From Oscillospiraceae bacterium (lineage in GTDB: Bacteria; Bacillota; Clostridia; Oscillospirales; Oscillospiraceae), in the NCBI GenBank assembly GCA_017936205.1, contig JAGBGB010000275.1:1-12912 (forward strand): a DNA stretch of 12,912 nucleotides, read 5' to 3'. Below, one piece after another: positions 7,748 through 12,912 of this stretch. The notes under the pieces are model-generated. The model was not told where the DNA came from. It made no database searches and saw only the letters and a list, made by a program, of their open reading frames with translations. Numbering within the stretch: position 1 is the stretch's first letter; each line of letters begins with the position of its first letter. A program made the translations under genes and the position numbers.

Positions 7748-7956
7748 CAAATTCCGATTTATCGTACCATTCGTAGGGGCGCGCATTGCGCGTCCGACAA
7801 CCACCAAGAATTGGTGGTTGTGAAAATGTTTCGTTTTTTGGAGAAATTACATCTTTTTCGGTGGTTTTTGTGTTCATGGCGTTACGCCATGAACCGGACG
7901 CGCAATGCGCGCCCCTACGAAGGGGTAAATCAAACTGTTCGATAATTCGGAATTTG
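7748..7956 (+). repeat. Palindromic non-coding element, copy 1 (MITE/REP-like)
   Basis: This 209-bp element lies between the M50 gene and the rnf operon. It is bounded by imperfect terminal inverted repeats, CAAATTCCGATTTATCG at the left and the inverse of CAAATTCCGAATTATCG at the right (one mismatch in 17). Inside, 7770-7796 pairs perfectly with 7895-7921 (27 bp, containing GTAGGGGCGCGC). Between the arms are two hairpins: 7797-7821 (11-bp stem, GAA loop) and 7872-7894 (10-bp stem, TTA loop), joined by a 50-nt T-rich linker. Each outer arm also holds the near-palindrome CGCGCATTGCGCG. There is no plausible coding content. It resembles a non-autonomous MITE or composite REP element, but no parent transposase is present here. 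Confidence 0.85.
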
Positions 7957-7989
7957 GCGGAAGCTGGCTTCAGGGGTGGGGAGCACGAG

Positions 7990-9144
7990 TCAGGAACGGC
8001 GGAAGAGGGAGGCTACGAAGGTGGCACGCTGATCCGTCAGCTCCATAAGGGAGCGTTCCTCTGCTACCTCGTCTCGGTAGGGATAGACCTGTGCTACGGA
8101 TTCAAAGCGAGCCTTCAGGCTCTGTGCCTTGGGCTCGTTCCACTCCAGAAGACGGGCGAGAGCATATTCCGTGCGGAGGATCTGCAGGTTCTTGCCTAAG
8201 TTCTTCATGAGCTTCTTCTGCTCAGGGGTCAGGAGCTGCTGTACCACCTCAGGGCGGTTCTGCCGCATAAGCTCCAGATAGACCCGTTCAGCGGTCAGCA
8301 GCACACGATGCAGCCCAATGAGTCCGCTGTCGATTTCCAGCAGGTGCTCCATGAGCCTGTCTGCATCGTCAAAGAGTCGCTGCTCCATGAGCCTGCCACA
8401 GCATGCCACAGCCAGAGTGGCAACCATGCTGTCCTTCATAGCTTCGTCTGAGGGGACGGTGAACCAGTGTGCAGGCATATCCTTGTAGGTCACACCTAAG
8501 GATTCCTGTTCCACCATTGCCATCTGCAGGAGGTAGGCTTCCTTGGCTGCGGGGGAGCGTGCAATGGACAGGGCATTGTGACCATCGTTGATAACCAAGC
8601 CTGCCCTCATAGGAATGCCGTTGGAGATCAAGCTCAGGAAGGTCAAGGCTCCCGGTATAAGCAGGAAGAATCTTACATAGGGATCTGGGCAGAGGCAGAA
8701 GGCGACCAGCAGGAGCAGGGTACAGGAAATGGCATCTAAGATAACACCGCCCATGTGATGCAGCACAAGAGCTCCTGTGCTGACTCCGTCCTTGGGTGGG
8801 AACATGATACACTGACCGCCGGTGCCTGCCAGCTTGTATCTCCTGAACTTCAGCTTCCCATTGTCCTTGATCCAGATGAAGGAGTACAGGCGGAAGGAGC
8901 GGAAACGGAAGCCCAGCAGCTTGCCTGTCAGAAGGTGTCCGCTTTCGTGAATGGCTACATGGAGGAGGCTGGAAGCGAACAGGCAAAGGAAGAATGCCAA
9001 ATACAGTAGCAGGGCCTGCGAGGCTCCAAGGCTGTCACTGAGCCTGTCTAAGTGCCGAGCCGCAAAGGTGCCCAGAGCAACACCGAACACCAGAGGCAGG
9101 ATCTGCCGTGCTGATCCGATCTTCTGTTTTTTTCTTTGATTCAT
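7990..9144 (-). CDS. Membrane-embedded M50-type (site-2 protease-like) zinc metallopeptidase with uncharacterised C-terminal domain
   Basis: The 384-residue protein has hydrophobic segments at about 44-66, 128-151 and 156-178. The zinc motif HESGH is at 66-70 at the end of a helix, and SNGIPM...NDGHN (174-190) has the N-x-x-P...DG layout of the third-ligand region in the M50 family, with Asp187 as candidate ligand. M50 enzymes cleave substrates within or next to the membrane. Residues about 205-384 form a soluble, helix-rich region that I do not recognise. The ATG at 9144 follows AAGGAGG with about 7 bases of spacing. It appears monocistronic, and direct-orientation repeat copies 1 and 2 lie on either side. 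Its substrate is unknown; a role in peptide processing or regulated proteolysis would be inference. Confidence 0.82.
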   Translation of the reverse strand: MNQRKKQKIGSARQILPLVFGVALGTFAARHLDRLSDSLGASQALLLYLAFFLCLFASSLLHVAIHESGHLLTGKLLGFRFRSFRLYSFIWIKDNGKLKFRRYKLAGTGGQCIMFPPKDGVSTGALVLHHMGGVILDAISCTLLLLVAFCLCPDPYVRFFLLIPGALTFLSLISNGIPMRAGLVINDGHNALSIARSPAAKEAYLLQMAMVEQESLGVTYKDMPAHWFTVPSDEAMKDSMVATLAVACCGRLMEQRLFDDADRLMEHLLEIDSGLIGLHRVLLTAERVYLELMRQNRPEVVQQLLTPEQKKLMKNLGKNLQILRTEYALARLLEWNEPKAQSLKARFESVAQVYPYRDEVAEERSLMELTDQRATFVASLFRRS

Positions 9145-9197
9145 AAGAATGCCTCCTTTTTCTTCTCTTTCTTAAAACGACCCATCCGCCATAAGGC

Positions 9198-9408
9198 GAA
9201 ATCACGATTTTCCGTACCTTTCGTAGGGGCGCGCATTGCGCGTCCGCGAACCACCATGAAATGGTGGTTCGCTAAAAATGTTCGAATTTTAATGGAAATC
9301 ACATCATTATCGAAGGTTTTTGTGTTCATGTCGTTCCGACATGAACCGGACGCGCAATGCGCGCCCCTACGCAGCGGTAAATCAAACAGCGCGACAAAAC
9401 GGAATTTG
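9198..9408 (+). repeat. Palindromic non-coding element, copy 2 (MITE/REP-like, diverged)
   Basis: This second copy of about 211 bp is in the same orientation as copy 1 and starts 54 bases upstream of the M50 start codon. The outer arms 9222-9246 and 9347-9371 pair perfectly over 25 bp and are identical to the core arms of copy 1. Hairpins lie at 9247-9271 (11-bp stem, GAA loop) and 9324-9346 (10-bp stem, TTC loop). The right terminal repeat CGGAATTTG is intact, and the left one is degenerate (GAAATCACGATTT). Stem changes relative to copy 1 are all compensated on the other side. Confidence 0.83.
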
Positions 9409-9563
9409 TATCCCATGTTGCGATAGGATGGGAAGGGATTTTGGGCTGTTTGGGGAGGGGGGCTGTGTTCAATATATCATGATATTCTATGGTTGTCAAG
9501 CGGATTCGGTGTTCTGTGCCGGTGGAAGAAACGTGGGAGAATTTGCAGATTTTTAATTGGGTC
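9409..9563. other. Intergenic spacer without recognised gene
   Basis: This stretch lies between repeat copy 2 and the sdpR-like promoter. No convincing ORF, RNA gene or second promoter was seen. It holds a G-rich run near 9453-9465 and a perfect 12-bp palindrome ATATCATGATAT at 9474-9485, about 80 bases upstream of the -35 box. The palindrome could be a regulator site, but nothing else supports that. Confidence 0.4.
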
Positions 9564-9592
9564 TTGACAAAGGGCGGCTCGTCTGCTATAAT
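9564..9592 (+). promoter_or_regulatory. Consensus sigma-A-type promoter of the sdpR-like operon
   Basis: The -35 box TTGACA (9564-9569) and -10 box TATAAT (9587-9592) are both perfect, with a 17-base spacer. TG at 9584-9585 adds an extended -10. Transcription should begin near 9599-9600, inside the palindrome at 9594-9615. So strong a promoter with an operator on its start site suggests tight repression that is released on demand. Confidence 0.92.
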
Positions 9593-9593
9593 G

Positions 9594-9615
9594 CATTTAA
9601 CAATTAGGTTAAATG
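9594..9615 (+). promoter_or_regulatory. Palindromic operator, probable autoregulatory site for the ArsR/SdpR-type repressor
   Basis: CATTTAAC (9594-9601) and GTTAAATG (9608-9615) form a perfect 8-bp inverted repeat with a 6-base spacer. It begins one base after the -10 box and spans the predicted transcription start. ArsR-family repressors commonly bind such A/T-rich inverted repeats over their own promoters, and SdpR of Bacillus subtilis is autorepressing. Binding by this repressor is inferred from position. Confidence 0.75.
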
Positions 9616-9636
9616 TTACATGAGGGGGCTGATAAT

Positions 9637-9921
9637 ATGGGATTACAACAAACTCTCAAGGCATTGGCGGATCCCATCCGACGGGAGATCCTGAATCTTC
9701 TGAAAAAGGGCAGACTGTCCGCCGGGGAGATCTGCGACCAATTCCCTGTTACAGGTGCTTCTGTTTCCAGACACCTGTCGGTGCTGAAGGATGCCGACCT
9801 GATCCGAGACAGTCGGGAAGGAAAGTTTATTTATTATGAGCTGAACACCTCCGTTTTGGAGGAAACCATGCTTTGGCTTGCTGATTTGAAAGGAGTGTCT
9901 GATCATGATTCGGAAGCATAA
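9637..9921 (+). CDS. ArsR-family (SdpR-like) winged-helix transcriptional repressor
   Basis: The 94-residue protein reads MGLQQTLKALADPIRREILN at the start, then LSAGEICDQF and GASVSRHLSVLKDADLI (about 40-56), the helix-turn-helix recognition region, and REGKFIYYELN (60-70), the beta wing. This is the SdpR-like layout of ArsR repressors. No metal-binding cysteine motif (ELCVC type) is seen, so a metal sensor is unlikely. The start at 9637 was chosen because GAGGGGG (9622-9628) precedes it by 8 bases. An in-frame ATG at 9613 lies inside the operator with no ribosome site before it. The gene overlaps the sdpI-like gene by 17 bases. In B. subtilis, SdpI holds SdpR at the membrane when toxin is sensed; the same control is inferred here. 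Confidence 0.9.
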   Translation: MGLQQTLKALADPIRREILNLLKKGRLSAGEICDQFPVTGASVSRHLSVLKDADLIRDSREGKFIYYELNTSVLEETMLWLADLKGVSDHDSEA

Positions 9922-10990
9922 GGGGAAGCTGATCCTCTCGTCTCTGCTGATCCTGCTGCCTATGCTGGTAGGGCTGCTGCTCTGGGATCGGTTGCCTGAC
10001 TATATGACCACCCACTGGGGCTTGGACGGAACCCCCGACGGGGTCAGTACAAAGTGGCGAGCAGTGCTCTTCCTGCCCCTGCTTCTGCTGCTGTTCCACT
10101 GGATCGCTCTGTTCATCACCTTCCGTGATCCCAAGATGCAGGACCAGAGTCCCAAGGCCTTGAGGCTGGTATTCTGGATGTTCCCCTTTATCTCCCTCTT
10201 TGTAAACGGCATCCTGTATGCTGCACTGTTTGCCGCCGACCTTCAGAGCTACAGCCTGGTGCCCCTGTGTCTGGGTCTGGCTATGGCCATCATCGGCAAC
10301 TATTTGCCCAAGGTCAAGCAAAATTCCTACCTGGGCATTAAGACCAAGTGGACCCTCAATAACGAAGAAAACTGGAATGCCACCCACCGCTTCTGCGGCA
10401 AGGTCTGGTTCTTCACCGGTCTGTTGATCCTGCTGGGGATCCTGCTTCCCGTTAAGTGGATGCTGCCCTATAGTCTGGTGCTTGTGGCGATCATGTGTGT
10501 GATCACCCTGCTGTATTCCTATCTGTATTACCGCAAGCAGCTTGCCGCAGGAGCCGCCCCTATCTCCAAGACTCCTGTGACAGGGAAGAAGAAGCTGACC
10601 ATGGTCCTCACGGGGCTTCTCGTGGCTGTTCTTGCAGCCCTCCTTATCTATCTGATGTTCAGCGGTGAGATCCAAGTCCGCTTCGGTGAGCAGTCCTTCA
10701 CCATTGAAGCGGATTATTGGGAGGATCTGACTGTGGACTATGCCGCTGTTGAGGAGGTCCGATATGTCGAAGACTTCGACTTCGGTCAACGGATCGGTGG
10801 CTTCTCCTCCGGCAGATTGGATCTGGGAAGCTATATGAACGATGAATTCGGCAGATACACCCTCTATGCCTACCACCGCTGTGACACAGTGGTGATCCTC
10901 AAGTCCCAAGGCAAGGTTCTTGCCCTTGGGGGTGAGACCATAGACGACACCATCCGCCTTTACGAAACCCTAGAGGAGGTCACCCAATGA
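9905..10990 (+). CDS. SdpI-like membrane protein (DUF1648/SdpI family) with C-terminal PH-like domain
   Basis: The 361 residues have about seven membrane helices (roughly 9-27, 52-72, 88-110, 116-134, 167-182, 187-208 and 231-251). The DUF1648-like stretch WDRLPDYMTTHWGLDGTPDG is at 27-46. The SdpI signature region YLPKVKQNSYLGIKTKWTL...ATHRFCGKVW is at 133-168. Residues about 256-361 are soluble, ending in beta-strand-like segments and a final helix, and resemble a bacterial PH-like domain. SdpI in B. subtilis gives immunity to the SdpC toxin and controls SdpR. AAAGGAG lies 9 bases before the ATG, and the start overlaps the repressor gene. The stop overlaps the ABC ATPase start by 4 bases. 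The toxin or ligand is unknown and no sdpC-like gene is in the window. Confidence 0.88.
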   Translation: MIRKHKGKLILSSLLILLPMLVGLLLWDRLPDYMTTHWGLDGTPDGVSTKWRAVLFLPLLLLLFHWIALFITFRDPKMQDQSPKALRLVFWMFPFISLFVNGILYAALFAADLQSYSLVPLCLGLAMAIIGNYLPKVKQNSYLGIKTKWTLNNEENWNATHRFCGKVWFFTGLLILLGILLPVKWMLPYSLVLVAIMCVITLLYSYLYYRKQLAAGAAPISKTPVTGKKKLTMVLTGLLVAVLAALLIYLMFSGEIQVRFGEQSFTIEADYWEDLTVDYAAVEEVRYVEDFDFGQRIGGFSSGRLDLGSYMNDEFGRYTLYAYHRCDTVVILKSQGKVLALGGETIDDTIRLYETLEEVTQ

Positions 10991-11862
10991 ATGCCATCCA
11001 AACCCAAAAGCTGTGCAAATACTACGGTAAGGCTCGTGGGATCCTTGATGTAGATCTGACTGTAGCAGAAGGAGACTTCTTTGGCTTTATCGGTCCCAAC
11101 GGAGCAGGGAAAAGCACTACCATCCGCAGCCTCTTAGGGCTGATCCGGCCTACCTCCGGCAGCGCTCGGATCTTCGGGAAGGAGATCGGCAAGGAGTACC
11201 TGTCTATCCTGAAGGATATCGGCTATCTCCCTTCCGAAACTGCCTTCTACCCCGGTATGAGGGTGGAGGAGCTGCTGCGTTTTTCTGCTCGCCTCCACAA
11301 GACAGACTGCACACAGGAGGCAAGGCTCCTCTGTGACCGCTTGGAATTAGACCCCAAACGGAAGATCCGTGAGCTGTCCTTAGGCAATCGGAAGAAGCTG
11401 GGCATTGTCTGTGCCCTGCAGCACAAGCCCCGACTGTATATTTTAGATGAGCCTACCAGCGGCTTGGATCCCCTGATGCAGAAGGAATTCTATGAGATCC
11501 TGCGGCAGCGGAACGCAGAGGGAGCCACCATCTTCCTGTCCTCTCATGTGCTCAGCGAGATCGCACGTTATTGCAACAAGGCTGCGGTCATCAGTGAAGG
11601 TCGGATCCTTGCAGCGGACTCCGTAGAGAATTTAGGACACACAGGGGTCAAGAAGGTGACCCTCCGTGGCTGCCCCTCCCTTCCCAAGCTGCAAGGAGCC
11701 AAGGATCAGGTCATAGAGGGCGACAGCCTACGCTTCCTTTACAGCGGCGATCCTCGGAGACTGCTGCAGGAACTGAGCAGCCTGCCCTTTGAGGACATCA
11801 GCATTACGGACCCGGATCTGGAAGAGATCTTCCTGCACTACTACACCAAGGAGGAAGGTTAA
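10987..11862 (+). CDS. ABC transporter ATP-binding protein (ABC-2 type partner)
   Basis: The 291-residue ATPase has Walker A GPNGAGKST at 36-44, a Q-loop-equivalent region near IGYLPSE (78-84), signature LSLGNRKKLGI at 130-140, Walker B RLYILDEP at 149-156, and switch His187 in LSSHVLSE. The C-terminal 80 residues are an accessory region, as in BcrA/YtrB-like exporters. GAGGAGGT lies 6 bases before the ATG, which overlaps the sdpI-like stop. With the permease that follows, it should form a peptide, drug or lipid exporter at the cytoplasmic membrane, probably part of the same envelope-defence response. The substrate is unknown. Confidence 0.93.
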   Translation: MNAIQTQKLCKYYGKARGILDVDLTVAEGDFFGFIGPNGAGKSTTIRSLLGLIRPTSGSARIFGKEIGKEYLSILKDIGYLPSETAFYPGMRVEELLRFSARLHKTDCTQEARLLCDRLELDPKRKIRELSLGNRKKLGIVCALQHKPRLYILDEPTSGLDPLMQKEFYEILRQRNAEGATIFLSSHVLSEIARYCNKAAVISEGRILAADSVENLGHTGVKKVTLRGCPSLPKLQGAKDQVIEGDSLRFLYSGDPRRLLQELSSLPFEDISITDPDLEEIFLHYYTKEEG

Positions 11863-12645
11863 ATGACACTGTTTTTTCATGAGCTTCGCAGAGGTCGTGT
11901 GAGCTGGGCAGTTTGGAGCATAGGTATCTCCGTCATTTTGGGCATCTGCATTCTGATCTATCCGGAAATGTCCGTACAAATGAACGAGGTTGGCAATATT
12001 TTTGCAGACATGGGCAGCTTCTCTCAGGCATTTGGCATGGATAAGCTGAATTTCGGAGAATTCAAGGGCTACTTCGGCATCGAGTGCGGCAATATGCTGG
12101 GCATCGGCGGAGCGCTTTTCGCCGCCCTGTTGGGCGTTGCAGCCCTCTCGAAGGAAGAAAAGGAGCAAACAGCAGAATTCCTCCTAACCCATCCCATCTC
12201 TCGTATGCGGGTCTATACCCAGAAGCTGCTGGCAGTTGCAGCCCAGATCCTTGCTCTGAATCTGCTGACAGCTGCCACCACCGTGGGAACCATGCTCCTG
12301 ATCGGAGAAAGCTTCCCCGCAGCTCAGCTGGCGCTGCTCCTGAGCTCCTTCCTGCTGCTGCAGTTAGAGATCGCCGGCATCACCTTCGGTCTGTCTGCCT
12401 TCCTCCGTAATGGCAGTCTTGGCATCGGTTTGGGTCTGTGTCTCCTGTTCTATTTCATGAATCTGATCTCCAATCTGGTAGATATGACAGAGTTCCTGAA
12501 GTACCTGACTCCCTTCAGCTACACAGACAGTGCCTACATCTACGAGCACAGTGCCCTGAACCTTTCCTATCTTCTCCCGGGTCTTCTGTTGGCAGTCCTC
12601 AGCCTTACCGTGGGAGCTCTCCATTACCGCAAGAAAGATATCTGA
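11863..12645 (+). CDS. ABC-2 family transporter permease
   Basis: The 260-residue protein has about six hydrophobic helices (roughly 15-32, 78-96, 122-147, 154-178, 186-206 and 236-253). The cytoplasmic stretch SKEEKEQTAEFLLTHPISR (96-114) is typical of ABC-2 permeases. It starts immediately after the ATPase stop codon, with AAGGAGG just upstream, so the pair is clearly co-translated. It is the last gene of the sdpR-sdpI-ABC operon and is followed by a hairpin. It is the likely membrane half of the exporter; the substrate cannot be read from the sequence. Confidence 0.9.
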   Translation: MTLFFHELRRGRVSWAVWSIGISVILGICILIYPEMSVQMNEVGNIFADMGSFSQAFGMDKLNFGEFKGYFGIECGNMLGIGGALFAALLGVAALSKEEKEQTAEFLLTHPISRMRVYTQKLLAVAAQILALNLLTAATTVGTMLLIGESFPAAQLALLLSSFLLLQLEIAGITFGLSAFLRNGSLGIGLGLCLLFYFMNLISNLVDMTEFLKYLTPFSYTDSAYIYEHSALNLSYLLPGLLLAVLSLTVGALHYRKKDI

Positions 12646-12660
12646 TCCCCTGCAGCATAA

Positions 12661-12708
12661 AAGGCTGTCTCTCATGATGGTTTGAACCCAATCATAAGAG
12701 ACAGCCTT
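12661..12708 (+). terminator. Hairpin terminator of the sdpR-sdpI-ABC operon, possibly bidirectional
   Basis: AAGGCTGTCTCT (12661-12672) pairs perfectly with AGAGACAGCCTT (12697-12708). The stem is extended by ATGAT/ATCAT pairing inside. The downstream plus-strand tract is only ATTCTAT, while the minus strand has CCTTTTATG after the stem, so it may work in both directions. It starts 15 bases after the permease stop and ends 21 bases before repeat copy 3. Confidence 0.75.
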
Positions 12709-12729
12709 ATTCTATGCACTGTTACCCTG

Positions 12730-12912
12730 CAAATTCCGATTTATCAAACAGTTTGGTTTAACGCTGCGTAGGGGCGCGCATTGCGCGTCCGGTTCATGGC
12801 GTAACGCCATGAACACAAAAACCACCGAAAAAGATGTAATTTCTCCAAAAAAACAAAACATTTTTCACAACCACCAATTCTTGGTGGTTGTCGGACGCGC
12901 AATGCGCGCCCC
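12730..12912 (-). repeat. Palindromic non-coding element, copy 3 (inverted, cut by window edge)
   Basis: This copy is in the opposite orientation to copies 1 and 2. It begins with terminal repeat CAAATTCCGATTTATC at 12730. One outer arm is at 12767-12791 and the opposite arm begins at 12892 and is cut by the window end. Hairpins lie at 12792-12814 (loop TAA) and 12867-12891 (loop TTC), the reverse complements of those of copy 1. The linker is nearly identical to that of copy 1 read backwards, with only a few differences. So copies 1 and 3 are recent relatives and copy 2 is older or from another subfamily. Confidence 0.83.

Noticed and set aside
7748..7956. Palindromic copies as a CRISPR array or tRNA-like gene
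   Set aside because: There are only three widely spaced copies, in mixed orientation, with no spacers of regular length, no cas genes and no tRNA-type arms or anticodon loop.
7730..8199. Open frames across repeat copy 1 on the plus strand, giving peptides with RTRNARPY-like stretches
   Set aside because: The same peptide words recur in copy 2 only because the DNA repeat recurs. The frames have no ribosome site, cross the palindrome, and run into the antisense of the M50 gene.
9474..9485. Perfect 12-bp palindrome ATATCATGATAT as a second operator
   Set aside because: It is about 80 bases upstream of the -35 box, short, and unlike the operator at 9594-9615. An AT-rich palindrome of this length can occur by chance.
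9827..10909. 360-codon minus-strand open frame antisense to the SdpI-like gene
   Set aside because: The translation is His/Gln-rich low-complexity sequence, and the plus-strand frame encodes a clear membrane protein in a coupled operon.
11379..11409. ABC signature LSLGN instead of LSGGQ, possible loss of ATPase activity
   Set aside because: BcrA/YtrB-like ATPases often have this variant, and Walker A, Walker B and the switch His are intact, so there is no reason to call it inactive.

Overview
The window looks like chromosomal DNA from an anaerobic, low-to-mid GC Firmicute of the Clostridia, most likely an Oscillospiraceae/Ruminococcaceae-type gut bacterium. The reasons are a complete rnfCDGEAB operon in the clostridial gene order, strong AGGAGG-type ribosome binding sites, an SdpR/SdpI-type cassette, and a large secreted protein with C-terminal cysteine-pair repeats of a kind common in gut Clostridia. 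The genus assignment is inference. No rRNA, tRNA, CRISPR array, transposase or phage gene was seen.

Layout. Positions 1-2571 (minus) hold the first 857 codons of a secreted multidomain protein that runs off the left edge: signal peptide, propeller-like repeats, CHAP-like cysteine peptidase/amidase, ricin-type beta-trefoil, fibronectin III-like domain, then Cys-pair repeats. A long hairpin at 2610-2656 separates it from the rnf operon. The rnf operon (2676-7531, minus) encodes all six subunits of the ferredoxin:NAD+ oxidoreductase. Neighbouring genes overlap by 4 bases or are joined by a strong ribosome binding site, and an extended -10 promoter sits just upstream of rnfC. Next comes a minus-strand membrane metallopeptidase gene of M50 type (7990-9144). 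The right third (9564-12708, plus) is a compact operon: a consensus promoter with a palindromic operator, an ArsR/SdpR-type repressor, an SdpI-like membrane protein with a PH-like C-terminal domain, an ABC ATPase, an ABC-2 permease, and a terminator.

The main unexplained structure is a family of about 210-bp non-coding elements in three copies: 7748-7956, 9198-9408, and 12730 to the window edge. Each can fold into a 25-27 bp outer stem carrying two internal 3-nt-loop hairpins. Copy 2 differs from copies 1 and 3 at four positions inside the hairpin stems, and each difference is matched on the opposite arm so that pairing is kept. Copies 1 and 2 are in direct orientation and bracket the M50 gene. 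Copies 2 and 3 are inverted and bracket the SdpR/SdpI/ABC operon.

How the genes work together. Rnf couples reduced ferredoxin oxidation to NAD+ reduction and ion export, giving membrane energy in a fermentative anaerobe. The SdpR/SdpI/ABC operon, by analogy to Bacillus subtilis sdpRI, is probably a self-regulated envelope-stress or peptide-immunity module. No sdpC-like toxin gene is visible, and a link to the nearby M50 peptidase is only a hypothesis.
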